Shown: positions 39,689-48,942 of the stretch, in pieces
Layout: the number at the start of each line of letters is the position of its first letter
How positions within the stretch are numbered: position 1 is the stretch's first letter
Origin: Erwinia piriflorinigrans CFBP 5888
Lineage (GTDB): Bacteria > Pseudomonadota > Gammaproteobacteria > Enterobacterales > Enterobacteriaceae
Direction of reading: 5' to 3'
NCBI RefSeq assembly: GCF_001050515.1
Contig: NZ_CAHS01000014.1
Span: 310,001-374,000, forward strand
Length of the DNA stretch: 64,000 nt
Position numbers and translations under genes: made by a program
Notes under the pieces: model-generated
Told to the model about the DNA's origin: nothing
Database searches by the model: none
What the model saw: only the letters and a program-made list of their open reading frames with translations

Positions 39689-41050
39689 TTAACCAAAAAT
39701 CGCCTGCAAATGCAGGCTGGCGTCATCGAACGTGCTGCGCTCAAACATACCCTGCTGTAAAAACGCCTCAAGCTCGGGATAGAGTTTGATCGCTTTATCC
39801 AGCGTGGGATCGGTACCCGCAGCATAAGCACCGACGCTAACCAGATCGCGGTTGCGCTGGTAGCTGGACAGCAGCTGTTTGAACTGTCGCACGCGCGCAT
39901 AGTGGGTATCGTCAATCAGGTGTGTCATCACGCGGCTGATTGAGGCTTCAATATCAATCGCCGGATAGTGACCGGATTCAGCCAGCCGGCGGGAGAGGAC
40001 AATGTGGCCATCAAGGATGGCGCGCGCCGAATCGGCAATTGGATCCTGCTGGTCGTCCCCCTCGGTCAACACGGTATAAAAGGCGGTAATCGAACCTCCG
40101 CCATCGATCCCGTTACCGGCGCGTTCCACCAGCGCGGGCAGTTTGGCGAATACCGAAGGTGGATAGCCCTTTGTTGCCGGCGGCTCGCCGATGGCGAGGG
40201 CAATTTCGCGCTGCGCCATGGCGTAACGCGTCAGGGAATCCATGATCAGCAGCACATGTTGACCACGGTCACGAAAATCTTCCGCGATGCGGGTGGCGTA
40301 GGAGGCACCCTGCATACGCAGCAGGGGAGAGACGTCCGCCGGTGCGGCAATCACCACCGAGCGGGCGCGGCCCTCGCTGCCAAGAATATTCTCGATAAAA
40401 TCCTTCACTTCGCGTCCGCGTTCACCGATCAGGCCGACGACAATGACATCAGCCTGCGTGTAGCGCGCCATCATGCCCAGCAGGACACTTTTACCCACGC
40501 CAGAACCGGCAAACAGCCCCATACGTTGACCACGACCCACGGTAAGAAGGGCATTGATAGCGCGTACGCCGGTATCGAGCACCTCAGTGATTGGTGTGCG
40601 CTGCAAAGGGTTGAACGGCGGCGTGATCAGCGGGGCGCGATAGCCGGTTTCTGGCGCAGGCAGGCCATCGAGTGGGCGACCGCTGCCGTCCAGCACGCGG
40701 CCCAGCAGTTCGGGGCCAAGCATTAACTGTTTACCGCTGTGCTGGCTGTCGCCAGAGACGCGAGCGTAGACACGCGCTCCGGGTACAATGCCTTCCACTT
40801 CTTCCAGCGGCATTAGCAGCAGCTTCTGACCGTTAAAACCGACGACTTCGCTGTCTACTTCACCGATACCCTGATTATCTTGTCGTTCGATCACGCAGGT
40901 TGCGCCAAGTGGCAGCTGAAGCCCGGTGGCTTCCAGTACCAGTCCTGTCGCGCGCACAAGGCGACCATAACGGCGTGCCTCTGGCAGCTGCTCCATACGT
41001 TGTTCAAGATTGTCGAGCGCACCGAGCCAGCGTGACAGGCGAGTCATCAT
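39689..41050 (-). CDS. fliI: flagellum-specific ATP synthase FliI
   Basis: 453 residues from ATG 41050, overlapping the fliH stop; ATG 41047 is one codon later. It is homologous to F1-ATPase beta: Walker [15 protein letters not shown] (about 160-173), Walker [13 protein letters not shown], and [18 protein letters not shown]. It energises unfolding and release of export substrates at the base of the flagellum. Confidence 0.96.
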   Translation of the reverse strand: MMTRLSRWLGALDNLEQRMEQLPEARRYGRLVRATGLVLEATGLQLPLGATCVIERQDNQGIGEVDSEVVGFNGQKLLLMPLEEVEGIVPGARVYARVSGDSQHSGKQLMLGPELLGRVLDGSGRPLDGLPAPETGYRAPLITPPFNPLQRTPITEVLDTGVRAINALLTVGRGQRMGLFAGSGVGKSVLLGMMARYTQADVIVVGLIGERGREVKDFIENILGSEGRARSVVIAAPADVSPLLRMQGASYATRIAEDFRDRGQHVLLIMDSLTRYAMAQREIALAIGEPPATKGYPPSVFAKLPALVERAGNGIDGGGSITAFYTVLTEGDDQQDPIADSARAILDGHIVLSRRLAESGHYPAIDIEASISRVMTHLIDDTHYARVRQFKQLLSSYQRNRDLVSVGAYAAGTDPTLDKAIKLYPELEAFLQQGMFERSTFDDASLHLQAIFG

Positions 41051-41739
41051 CACAATTCTCCCGGCGCGGCCAGACGGCACAATTCGTGCCAGCGGGTTGC
41101 GATGCTGGCATCCAGGTCGCCATCTTCCGCACTCACTTTGCAGCCACCCGGATGAAGGGTGGTGTCACCGAGCAGCCGCCAGCCGTGCAGGCTAAGCGTC
41201 GCACCCAGCGTGCTTTCGACGCGTGGTAAATCATCGGGATGAACGCGCAGCGTAGGTTTGCCGCTAAACATCGGTTCTTGCTGCAACATATCCTGGATCT
41301 GACGTAGCAGAGCCGTGCCGTCAACGTGCGGTGCCTGGCCGATGACGCGACGTGCCGCCTCCAGCGCCAGCTGCATCAGACGCGAGGCGATCACGCTGTC
41401 CAGCCCTTCAAGCGCGTTATGGAATTCAGAGACCAGTTGCTGCATGCGCGCCTGTAAAGGTGCCTGCTGCTGCTGAGCTTCCGCCAGCCCCTGCTGAAAG
41501 CCCGCATCGTAACCGGTTTTCTGGCCATCGGAAAAACCGCGCTGTTGGCCTTCCGCGTAGCCCTGTCCCTGCGCCTCATTGCGCACTTGGGCTTGCCACT
41601 CATCCAGCTGAAACTGCTGCTGTTCCAACGGTTCTTCACTGACTTCAGGCTGCGTCTGTTCTTCGACAGGCTGCGGTTCCGGTTGCGCCAGGTCGTTTGG
41701 CTGCCAGCGCTGCCACGGCAGAGAGGCATGATCAGACAT
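41050..41739 (-). CDS. fliH: flagellar assembly protein FliH
   Basis: 229 residues from ATG 41739; an earlier codon at 41760 lies inside fliG. The N-terminal [17 protein letters not shown] binds FlhA/FliN. A Gln/Glu-rich coiled coil (about 30-125) with GxxxG repeats ([16 protein letters not shown]) leads to the FliI-binding C-terminal domain. It negatively regulates FliI and delivers it to the C-ring. It overlaps fliG by eight bases. Confidence 0.94.
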   Translation of the reverse strand: MSDHASLPWQRWQPNDLAQPEPQPVEEQTQPEVSEEPLEQQQFQLDEWQAQVRNEAQGQGYAEGQQRGFSDGQKTGYDAGFQQGLAEAQQQQAPLQARMQQLVSEFHNALEGLDSVIASRLMQLALEAARRVIGQAPHVDGTALLRQIQDMLQQEPMFSGKPTLRVHPDDLPRVESTLGATLSLHGWRLLGDTTLHPGGCKVSAEDGDLDASIATRWHELCRLAAPGEL

Positions 41740-42724
41740 AGGTTTCCTCGCCACCGCCAATCACCATCTCGCCACTTTCGGCCAGACGACGAACAATCAA
41801 CAGGATAGCTTTCTGCTCGGTTTCCACTGCGGACATACGCATTGGGCCACGGTTGGCCAAATCATCGCGCAGGATATCGGCAGCACGCTGCGACATATTG
41901 CTCAGGAACTTCTCGCGCAGCGGCTGTTCTGAACCTTTCAGAGCCACCAGCAGCGACTCGGATTCCACTTCCTGCAACAGGCGTTGAATACTACGGTCGT
42001 CCACTGCGATAAGATTTTCGAACAGGAACATTTCGTCGATGATTTTTTGTGCCAGCTCGCCATCAAATTCGCGCACGGCTTCCATAACGGCTTCTTCCTG
42101 CTGCGTTTTCATCAGGTTGATAATTTCTGCTGCGGTGCGCACGCCGCCCATCTTCGCGCGTTTGAGGTTCTGACCATCCAGCAAGCCATTAAGGACTTCG
42201 GTCAGTTCAGCCAGCGCGGCTGGCTGTACGCCGCCGAAGGTGGCAATGCGTAGCATGACGTCGTGACGCAGGCGTTCGTCAAACTGCGCCAGAATATCCG
42301 CAGCCTGTCCTCGTTTCAGATGCACCAGGATGGTGGCGATGATCTGCGGATGTTCGTCGCGGATCAGATCGGCAGCCGCCTGTGGCTCCATAAAGTTGAG
42401 CGTGTCCATGCCGCTGGTGGTTTCGCGGGTTTCAAGAATATCTTCCAGTAGCGTCGAAGCACGCTCTTCGCCCAGTGCCTTAATCAGCACGGAACGCAGA
42501 TAGTCGTTAGAGTTCAGGCTTAGAGCGGCAAACTGCTCTGCATCGGTTTCAAACTCGCGCAGTACATCAGTCAGCTGTTTATGGGAAACCTGACGCATAT
42601 TAGAAATGGCAGAGCTGAGGTGCTGTACCTCACGCGCGTCCAGGTGTTTAAACACCTCCGCTGCGCGATCTTCGCCAATGGTCATCATCATGATGGCGCT
42701 TTTTTCTGTACCGGTGAGACTCAT
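41732..42724 (-). CDS. fliG: flagellar motor switch protein FliG
   Basis: 330 residues from ATG 42724, which overlaps the fliF stop (ATGA). It contains the armadillo-type middle domain ([20 protein letters not shown]) and the EHPQ motif near 127. The C-terminal torque helix carries the charged residues that interact with MotA ([20 protein letters not shown]). It attaches the C-ring to FliF. It is nearly identical to E. coli FliG in the C-terminal two thirds. Confidence 0.96.
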   Translation of the reverse strand: MSLTGTEKSAIMMMTIGEDRAAEVFKHLDAREVQHLSSAISNMRQVSHKQLTDVLREFETDAEQFAALSLNSNDYLRSVLIKALGEERASTLLEDILETRETTSGMDTLNFMEPQAAADLIRDEHPQIIATILVHLKRGQAADILAQFDERLRHDVMLRIATFGGVQPAALAELTEVLNGLLDGQNLKRAKMGGVRTAAEIINLMKTQQEEAVMEAVREFDGELAQKIIDEMFLFENLIAVDDRSIQRLLQEVESESLLVALKGSEQPLREKFLSNMSQRAADILRDDLANRGPMRMSAVETEQKAILLIVRRLAESGEMVIGGGEETYV

Positions 42725-44436
42725 AGTTCGTCCTTCATCCACTGGCGAATAACCAGAGCCACGACGCGCGGGTCATTTTCTGACATTTCGCGAATACGCT
42801 GGCTCATCACTTCAGCACTCATGCGATGCTGTGATTTACGTTCCTGGTCAAGCTCGTCTTTGGACAGCTTGACGGAAACGCCTTCTTCTTGCGTGCTGTT
42901 GCGCGCTGCGGATGTGGCGGCTTCCCGCGTGGATTTCTCCAGCGCTGCTTTACGCTGCAATTGCGGACGCAGCAGTTTACGGTAGAGGATAAAGGCGACA
43001 ATGAGCACCAGTAACCAGCGACCGGCTTCAAACAGCTGGTCGATAAACGCTGGCTGTTTCCAGAATGGCAGCTCGGCACCAAGATCGCTGTTTTCCGTAA
43101 ACGGCGAGTTGACCACATTCAGGCTGTCGCCACGCTGCTCTGAATAGCCCATTGCTTCACGAGTCAGATTTTCTATCTGTTTGATCTGCGCATCATTCAG
43201 CGCAATGGGTTTACCGGCAGCATCACTGCGATAGTTGACGACCACCGCCACGGACAGACGCTGAACTTCACCGACATTCATTTTTGTATGCAGAATGGTA
43301 CGGTTGACTTCGTAGTTGGTCGTGTTGTCATTGCGGGTATTCGACGGAATCGGTTTTTGCGCGCCACTGGCTGCGTTATTTGCCGCTTGGCCACCGTTGG
43401 CATTGGCACCGTTAGCGTTATTCGCATTATTATTGTTCGGCGTGGTCACCGGGCCAGCATTGGCTGGCGCTGGCTGATTGGACAGCGCACCCGGTACGCC
43501 GCCAGCAGACTGGCCGCCGAGCTGTTCGCTGTTGCTGGTCTGCCGTGAGCGGACGGCCTGCTGGTCAGGATTACTGTTCGGTGCGTACTGCTCATCGGTT
43601 TTTTCACGCTTATTAAAATCTATCTGTGCGGTAACCTGCGCGTGCACATTATTGTTACCGACAATCGGCCCCAGTATCGCTTCGATACGCTGCTGATAGC
43701 GTGTTTCAACATCGCTGGCGTACTTCAGTTGAGTATCATTAAGGTCGCGGCCGGTTGTGTCGTTCTGCGTCAGTAGGCGTCCAGATTGATCCACCACGGT
43801 CACATTACCCGGCGGCATTCCCGCAACGCTGCTGGAGACCATATGCACCACGGCATTAATCTGACCTTCATCCAACGCCCGTCCAGGTTGCAGGGCGAGA
43901 GTGACAGAAGCAGAAGGCGATTTTTGCTCACGGACGAACAGGGTTGGTTTTGGCATGGCCAGATGCACGCGTGCATCCTTGACCGGGCCAAGGGTGGCGA
44001 TTGTGCGTGCCAGTTCACCTTCCAGCGCGCGCTGGTAATTGATCTGCTCGCTAAACTGGCTGATGCCAAACTTTTCTTTGTCCAGCAGTTCGAAGCCAAC
44101 TGCGCCGCCTTTGGGCAGACCCTGTGAGGCGAGACGTAAACGCAGCTCGTGCACCTGCGCTGCCGGAACCAGCAGTGCGCCACCTTGATCGTCAAACTTA
44201 TAGGGCACGTTCATTTGCGTGAGTTGGGTGACGATGGTACCGCCATCCTCATTGCTGAGGTTATTATAAAGTACGCGATAATCTGGCTGTTTCGCCCAAA
44301 GAACCATTGCGATGACAATGGCAATGACAGCGGCAGCGGCAACAATAAGAGGCACCCGTGGATTGGCGCGTAGGCGAGCGAGCAGGTCATTTACGCCGTT
44401 TTTCGCTGGATTATCCTGCGTGGCAGTTGCATTCAT
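42721..44436 (-). CDS. fliF: flagellar MS-ring protein FliF
   Basis: 571 residues from ATG 44436 (AGGAACGAG site), giving [23 protein letters not shown]. The open frame extends 36 codons upstream, but those are not family-like. Two membrane segments (about 27-46 and 455-475) flank the periplasmic ring-building motifs. An Asn/Ala-rich low-complexity stretch lies near 330-360 (NNNNANNANGANANGG). The cytoplasmic tail ends in the FliG-binding helix ([14 protein letters not shown]). It is the first assembled part of the basal body. Confidence 0.96.
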   Translation of the reverse strand: MNATATQDNPAKNGVNDLLARLRANPRVPLIVAAAAVIAIVIAMVLWAKQPDYRVLYNNLSNEDGGTIVTQLTQMNVPYKFDDQGGALLVPAAQVHELRLRLASQGLPKGGAVGFELLDKEKFGISQFSEQINYQRALEGELARTIATLGPVKDARVHLAMPKPTLFVREQKSPSASVTLALQPGRALDEGQINAVVHMVSSSVAGMPPGNVTVVDQSGRLLTQNDTTGRDLNDTQLKYASDVETRYQQRIEAILGPIVGNNNVHAQVTAQIDFNKREKTDEQYAPNSNPDQQAVRSRQTSNSEQLGGQSAGGVPGALSNQPAPANAGPVTTPNNNNANNANGANANGGQAANNAASGAQKPIPSNTRNDNTTNYEVNRTILHTKMNVGEVQRLSVAVVVNYRSDAAGKPIALNDAQIKQIENLTREAMGYSEQRGDSLNVVNSPFTENSDLGAELPFWKQPAFIDQLFEAGRWLLVLIVAFILYRKLLRPQLQRKAALEKSTREAATSAARNSTQEEGVSVKLSKDELDQERKSQHRMSAEVMSQRIREMSENDPRVVALVIRQWMKDEL

Positions 44437-44677
44437 GACTCGTTCCTGTCTGACATTTGACTGGACTGCTGCGTGTAGTGTCGTAACAAAACTGACTCCC
44501 TGATGCGCTGGCTTAAAAAAATTTCCACCTGAATGGACTGCCATTATTTTCTTAAACCTGAAAATCGATGGCTGAATAAGCTCTATTTTTTGTATCTATT
44601 TAGCGGCTTTGTCTTATTGACACTGTGCTAAGTTTGTCGCCACTTACCATAAATTTGGCATCCATCCGGGAGTAATC

Positions 44678-44989
44678 ATGGCGATTCAGGGTATTGAGAG
44701 TGTGATGCAGGCAATGCAGACGGCAGCTCTCCAGGCAAGTGGCAGCAAGACTGACAGTGCCTCTTCGGCTGATTTCGGCGCAGAAATGAAAGCGGCGCTG
44801 AATAAGATAAGCGAAACACAGACCGCTGCCCGCAACCAGGCGCAGGAGTTTGAAATGGGGAAAGAAGGGATCTCACTGAATGACGTGATGGTTGACCTTC
44901 AGAAATCCAGTGTCTCTATGCAGATGGGGATTCAGGTGCGTAACAAGCTGGTCAGTGCCTATAGCGATATCATGAATATGCAGGTTTGA
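44678..44989 (+). CDS. fliE: flagellar hook-basal body complex protein FliE
   Basis: 103 residues, helical, with the C-terminal MGIQVRNKLVSAYSDIMNMQV typical of FliE (MS-ring/rod junction, first protein exported). GGGAG precedes the ATG. It is monocistronic and divergent from fliF across a 241-base region that must hold the two class II promoters. Confidence 0.95.
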   Translation: MAIQGIESVMQAMQTAALQASGSKTDSASSADFGAEMKAALNKISETQTAARNQAQEFEMGKEGISLNDVMVDLQKSSVSMQMGIQVRNKLVSAYSDIMNMQV

Positions 44990-45390
44990 TTGCTATAACA
45001 CGAGAAATTGATGTCAAAAATGCCCTGTTTTGTTGTTATGGGGCATCAGTGAGGGGTATTACCTCTATCGCTTTCCCTACTCTCTGCCCGACACCGAAAC
45101 GGTCGAGCTGCTAGCGTCCCGCCTAATCTCCCACTTTCATCAAGTCGTGTTGTCTTTGACTGGCGATAATGTCACTCAAAGCGCACGCTGTCATTTATCA
45201 TCACAAAGCGATAGTTGAGCGGCCAAAAAACAGGATATGCGGTGACATAGCGCGTGATGATTCACCTCCGAAACATTTACGCCAGTGTGGTTCAGCGACT
45301 CCTTCAAGAAGGTGAGATCATTAGGTGAAGGGCGTGTATTTTTTAAACAGAATCATGATGCCAAGCCTGCAATATTAATTAATAGTTTTT
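44990..45390 (+). other. intergenic region after fliE, no recognisable gene
   Basis: About 400 bases. A TTG-initiated open frame at 45030-45218 lacks a ribosome-binding site and has no family resemblance. An imperfect ATGCCC/GGGCAT stem (45019-45047) follows fliE without a T-run. Confidence 0.5.
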
Positions 45391-45480
45391 ATGAGGTTTT
45401 TCTCGTTTTTTGTTGCATGTTTACCGGTAACACTCTATGTTTTCATTAGGTTATTAACCATGTTAAAAGCGAGGTGTTAG
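45391..45480 (+). CDS. possible 29-residue hydrophobic peptide
   Basis: MRFFSFFVACLPVTLYVFIR is followed by LLTMLKARC. It is hydrophobic enough for one membrane span. There is no clear Shine-Dalgarno, and its stop is only two bases before the ATG of the next small ORF, so it could be a leader peptide coupled to that gene. It has no family resemblance. Weakly supported. Confidence 0.25.
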   Translation: MRFFSFFVACLPVTLYVFIRLLTMLKARC

Positions 45481-45482
45481 CG

Positions 45483-45620
45483 ATGATAAAAGCTAAAGTT
45501 ATTAATTATATTGAATTATTTGTCATTTTACTCATTGTGGCCGTTGGCGTTTATCTCTTCAGCTCCGGTGTGCTGTCAGCCTTTGGTTGGGATCACAGTT
45601 GGCCACAACCACAGCGGTAA
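45483..45620 (+). CDS. small single-span membrane protein, unknown function
   Basis: 45 residues, too short for common gene callers. Residues 8-30 form one strongly hydrophobic helix (IELFVILLIVAVGVYLFSSG), followed by a short polar tail with three Trp/Pro/His-rich positions (GWDHSWPQPQR). GAGGTG lies about ten bases before the ATG. It is isolated between fliE and cheV. No family is recognised. Confidence 0.5.
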   Translation: MIKAKVINYIELFVILLIVAVGVYLFSSGVLSAFGWDHSWPQPQR

Positions 45621-45940
45621 GCGAATTGCTCACGCCAGGGAAACTAACATCATAATAAATAATGATTTTTATATCGCCTCCTAGTCAGTTCTTTGCTTGG
45701 GTTCGAATGAAAGAGAATAGCCACTCAAGCATAAATGAATAACGGCTCAACGCTGTTGACTACCGATGATTGCCAGTTCGAAGGAGAGAGCTTTTCACTG
45801 GTTGCATCTCTGCCCGATTGACTGACCCCGCCAAATTTCCTCTGTATTTTTTTTCACTATTGCCGATAACAATCAAAACGATGCCTGATAGCGTTTTGCC
45901 ACGTCAGTTGACAATAATGAATAATGAACTTGAGGTAGAC
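45621..45940 (+). other. cheV upstream region
   Basis: A 320-base gap, AT-rich, holding the FliA-type promoter at 45843-45869. The open frame continues upstream of the cheV ATG to 45770, but those codons are not CheV-like. Confidence 0.55.
45843..45869 (+). promoter_or_regulatory. sigma-28 (FliA) class III flagellar promoter of cheV
   Basis: GCCGATAA (45862-45869) is an exact sigma-28 -10. Eleven bases upstream TGTATTTT (45843-45850) matches the -35 TAAAGTTT at five of eight positions. The predicted leader is about 65 bases. Confidence 0.65.
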
Positions 45941-46897
45941 ATGGATAACTTCCAGAAAGAGATTGATGAGAGAGCGAATCTCGCCCTATCTAACAAATTT
46001 GAACTCTTGTTATTCCGTCTGGGGGCTGCTTATCAGGATGAACAGCCTGAATTATTCGGCATTAACGTGTTTAAACTGCGTGAAATCGTACCGATGACGA
46101 ATATTACCCGTGCGGCCGGCATGAAGTCCCCATTGCTCGGCATGGCGAATATTCGCGGTCAGCTGATCCCCGTCATCGATCTGCCTGCGGTAGCGGGTTG
46201 TACCCCCGCGACCGGGCTTAACCTGTTGCTGGTGACTGAATATGCGCGCAGTACCCAGGCGTTCGCCGTGGAGTCAGTAGAGGATATTGTCAGACTTGAC
46301 TGGAACCAGGTACGTGCCGCTGAATCTGGCGTCAGTACGCGTAATATCACCAGCATCGCCTGCCTGGATGATCAAAATAAAATGGCGATGGTGTTGGATG
46401 TTGAGCAGATCCTGCACGATATCATTCCCTCGGTGCGAGAAGTTAAAGAAGGCGATATTGATGCGAAGACATTCAGGCTGCGTCCTGATGCGGTCGCGAT
46501 TGTTGCGGAAGACTCCAAAGTCGCACGCCAGATGCTTGAGCAAGGGCTGAAAGTGATGGGGATCCCGACGTTGATGTATAATACAGGCTTGGAAGCATGG
46601 GTGAAAATCAAACAAATGTATCAGGAAGCGCAGGCCGAAGGGGTTTCTATCCATGACAAAATTGGTTTAGTATTAACCGATCTTGAAATGCCTGAAATGG
46701 ATGGCTTCACCCTGACGCGCAATATTAAAAGCGATCCGAATCTTAAACATATTCCGGTAGTCATCCACTCTTCACTCTCTGGCAGTGCCAACGAAGATCA
46801 TGTGCGTAAAGTTGGAGCCAACGGATATGTGGCAAAATTTGAAATTAAACAGCTCTCTGCGGTCATTTCCAGGGTTCTGGAAGATGCAGCGGTTTAG
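45941..46897 (+). CDS. cheV: chemotaxis coupling/response protein CheV
   Basis: 318 residues from ATG 45941 with TGAGGTAGAC upstream. This gives MDNFQKEIDERANL, the start of Salmonella CheV. A CheW-like domain (about 18-165) is fused to a receiver domain (about 185-315) with Asp190/191 pocket, phospho-acceptor Asp247 (LVLTDLEMPEMDG) and Lys in YVAKFEI. CheV couples receptors to CheA and may adapt or sink phosphate. Salmonella has it; E. coli K-12 does not. It is a single gene with its own FliA-type promoter, away from the main che operon. Confidence 0.94.
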   Translation: MDNFQKEIDERANLALSNKFELLLFRLGAAYQDEQPELFGINVFKLREIVPMTNITRAAGMKSPLLGMANIRGQLIPVIDLPAVAGCTPATGLNLLLVTEYARSTQAFAVESVEDIVRLDWNQVRAAESGVSTRNITSIACLDDQNKMAMVLDVEQILHDIIPSVREVKEGDIDAKTFRLRPDAVAIVAEDSKVARQMLEQGLKVMGIPTLMYNTGLEAWVKIKQMYQEAQAEGVSIHDKIGLVLTDLEMPEMDGFTLTRNIKSDPNLKHIPVVIHSSLSGSANEDHVRKVGANGYVAKFEIKQLSAVISRVLEDAAV

Positions 46898-46926
46898 GAG
46901 CAAGCTGAGCGGGGAGCCTTCTAAGG

Positions 46927-46957
46927 AGACTCGCAACGTGCTCTGCCAGGCGAGTCT
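46927..46957 (+). terminator. inverted repeat after cheV
   Basis: AGACTCGC and GCGAGTCT flank a 15-base loop, 30 bases after the cheV stop. There is no T-run, so it is a possible mRNA 3'-end structure rather than a proven terminator. Confidence 0.4.
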
Positions 46958-47159
46958 TAACAAAGTACTTGGCTGTTCATTATCTCATTAAACATTAGAA
47001 TAATTAACTTACATCTGCGCAGGAAAATCCTAAAATATAACTTGTCATATCTAACAGGGAGACTGGAACGTGTCAGTGAGAGAAACGTCCAGAAAGTTAT
47101 ACTGGGAATCTGCGCGAGAGTTGAACTTTCTTACTGACTAATGTTCATTAACAGATTTT

Positions 47160-47348
47160 ATGGATAAAAAAATCAACGTTGCTGACAACCCGACTGACAG
47201 CCTTTCATCTTCACAAAATGATGTGGAGCAAGACAAAGGATCAGAAGTACCCAATCTGGAAGGTTGGGAGCTGACCTCTGAACAACGTAAATTTATTGAG
47301 TCTTTGCAAAAGAATAAGCTTGATAGCGATAGTGAAAGTGATTGTTAA
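47160..47348 (+). CDS. hypothetical acidic 62-residue protein
   Basis: A polar, acidic, Ser/Asp/Glu-rich product (LEGWELTSEQRKFIESLQKN in the middle, ending SESDC) with no membrane segment and no family resemblance. The central 35-52 segment could form one amphipathic helix. No clear Shine-Dalgarno precedes the ATG. A hairpin with T-run directly follows the stop, which supports a transcribed unit. Confidence 0.45.
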   Translation: MDKKINVADNPTDSLSSSQNDVEQDKGSEVPNLEGWELTSEQRKFIESLQKNKLDSDSESDC

Positions 47349-47353
47349 ACCCG

Positions 47354-47381
47354 ACAGGCTGCCCTTTGCGGCCTGTTTTTA
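47354..47381 (+). terminator. terminator after the 62-residue ORF
   Basis: ACAGGC-N11-GCCTGT followed by five T (TTTTT), six bases after the stop codon. Confidence 0.65.
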
Positions 47382-48123
47382 ATGCTATCATGCGACAATC
47401 TAAATTGAATTAGCTGTTAAAACAATTAGTTAACTTTATTGCTAACCTGACAATTCGCCGTTTATTTATCATTATGATATTCTTAATTATCCCTCCGGTA
47501 GGATCCTCTTCAGACTTGCCACACTTTTCAGTATCTATTGATTTAGATTCGTTCACTCGTTCAATAATATATTTTTTCCGTTGAAAAAGTAAATTATATA
47601 ATGCTTTTTTATTCCCTTTGGTAAGTTTTGTTTTATTTTTGTGAGGGATGTGCGGCTATAAATGAGTGGATGCTTTGCGAAATATCTCAACTTTATGTTT
47701 TTTAGCTCGTTATTTTGAAGTGGTTATAAGTGATTGATGCTTTTTGCTATAAATATCACCCGCTATAGCTTTAACTATTACAGGGTGCTATACAGGGGAA
47801 ATTAAAGCGCGTGCGCAGATGAAAGTATCCGGTGTCAGGGATACTGACCAGATACAATTATCTTCAGTTAACTGCCTGGTCACAGTAAGCGTATTTGAAA
47901 CACCGAGTAGGCGATTTATTGGCGGAGATTAATCCTTTTCTTCTGTTATTAGCCTGCACAGATTAGTCACTGACAATCGTACTGCCTACAACAACGCTCC
48001 TGCTTTTGTCTTGTCAGCTTTTAAGCGTCCTGTCGGTCGATCCAGTGTACAAATGAGTGGGTTTTGTCAGAGGGCCAGCCAGAGGTGTTGACGCCTGCAT
48101 CAAAATTTAGCAAGGAGCAACCT
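47382..48123 (+). other. AT-rich accessory region, no recognisable gene
   Basis: About 740 bases, distinctly richer in A and T than its neighbours (for example 47570-47720). It has no ORF with a ribosome-binding site before the Q homologue at 48124. It probably contains that gene's promoter, and the composition suggests an H-NS-silenced acquired segment (inference). Confidence 0.5.
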
Positions 48124-48495
48124 ATGCGAGATATCAAAGTATTATTGAGGAGATGGGGAGGCTGGGCTGCATTAGGAGAACGCAGGCTCGGATATGCCCC
48201 CGTAGCCTCTGGTTTCAGAGGATTAATTACCCATCATGCCAGCAGCAGGCTTGAGTGTAGCGATGATGATGGCATCATCCTTGATAGCTGTATTAGTCGG
48301 TTGGCGAAGGTATCTAAAGAACAACATGATATTGTAGTTGCCCACTATCTCTACCAGATCTCTCTGCGTTCCATTGCCCGTCGGCGACGCTGCGCGGACG
48401 GTACTATTCGTAGGAAAATTCAGACAGCAGAAGGCTTTATCTGCGGGGTGTTAACTGCTTTGGAGAGTGAGCTTGAATGCGAAAATTCTGGATGA
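48124..48495 (+). CDS. phage antitermination protein Q homologue
   Basis: 123 residues from ATG 48124 behind GCAAGGAGC. MRDIKVLLRRWGGWA, then SGFRGLITHH, ECSDDDGIILDSCISRL, HYLYQISLRSIARRRRCADG and a closing AEGFICGVLTALE match the layout of the lambdoid Q family of the 82/933W type (PF06530). It includes the basic helix-turn-helix-like CADGTIRRKIQTAE. Q proteins modify RNA polymerase at the phage late promoter so it ignores terminators. There are no lysis, integrase or capsid genes nearby. The frame upstream (from 48064) is not part of the family. Confidence 0.8.
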   Translation: MRDIKVLLRRWGGWAALGERRLGYAPVASGFRGLITHHASSRLECSDDDGIILDSCISRLAKVSKEQHDIVVAHYLYQISLRSIARRRRCADGTIRRKIQTAEGFICGVLTALESELECENSG

Positions 48496-48556
48496 TTGAT
48501 TCTCCTTATCAAAATTTCATGCGTTGATTTAGCAATTATTCGTCTCATATGCTGAT

Positions 48557-48567
48557 GCGTACGCAAT
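48557..48567 (+). repeat. direct repeat copy 1, palindromic core GCGTACGC
   Basis: GCGTACGCAAT; the second copy is at 48690-48700, 133 bases downstream in the same orientation. The first eight bases are self-complementary. Confidence 0.6.
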
Positions 48568-48689
48568 TTCCGTTATACGCTATTAATATCGATTTTCTAA
48601 CATCCCGGCGCGGGTTCTTAATTTATCTCACTTTTCATAAGACTCGCAGTCCTTGTGGTAAGAAAGGAACTGACGGAACATCGATGTAA

Positions 48690-48700
48690 GCGTACGCAAT
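48690..48700 (+). repeat. direct repeat copy 2, palindromic core GCGTACGC
   Basis: GCGTACGCAAT, an exact copy of 48557-48567, preceded by TAA rather than GAT. Confidence 0.6.
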
Positions 48701-48942
48701 AGAAAGACATAGTATTTTTATTTAGGAATGATGCAGATTATCTGGGTGGTATAGACATGTTGATATTTTTTGTTGATATCTGTGTAGTGCTGTGGACCCG
48801 GTAAGGGTCTTGTTTAAATGCAGATGCCTTAGAATTTAACGCACCACATAAGGTGCCATACCACTTGAGATGAATTAACCCAATCCATCTAATTTATCCT
48901 TAATAAGGCGCTGCGCAGGCGTGCAATGTCCTGGAGGTTATT

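Larger units (their letters stand above)
48496..48942 (+). other. gap between Q homologue and tail spike, with repeats
   Basis: 447 bases with no gene. It holds two copies of GCGTACGCAAT (48557-48567 and 48690-48700) and two copies of GTTGATAT 13 bases apart (48759-48766, 48772-48779). A weak hairpin GACCC-GGTAA-GGGTC is followed by TTGTTTAAA (48795-48818). In phages Q genes are followed by the late promoter and its early terminator, so this gap could hold the Q-responsive control region (inference). Confidence 0.5.

Noticed and set aside
39968-40726. 252-codon open frame on the plus strand opposite fliI
   Set aside because: It lies entirely within fliI on the other strand, has no ribosome-binding site and its sequence is low-complexity antisense of a conserved gene.
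44532-44545. AATGG-ACTG-CCATT dyad in the fliE-fliF gap as an FlhDC site
   Set aside because: It is short and does not match the known long, spaced FlhDC box well enough; part of it also lies in the discarded upstream frame of fliF.
45030-45218. 62-codon TTG-initiated frame after fliE
   Set aside because: No Shine-Dalgarno, no family resemblance, and no coupling to fliE.
45695-45715. tRNA-like GGTTCGAAT segment upstream of cheV
   Set aside because: No acceptor stem, D arm or anticodon arm can be formed around it.
46186-46198. Another GCGGTAGCG-like ops match
   Set aside because: It lies inside the cheV coding sequence in a conserved CheW-domain stretch, so it is explained by codons.
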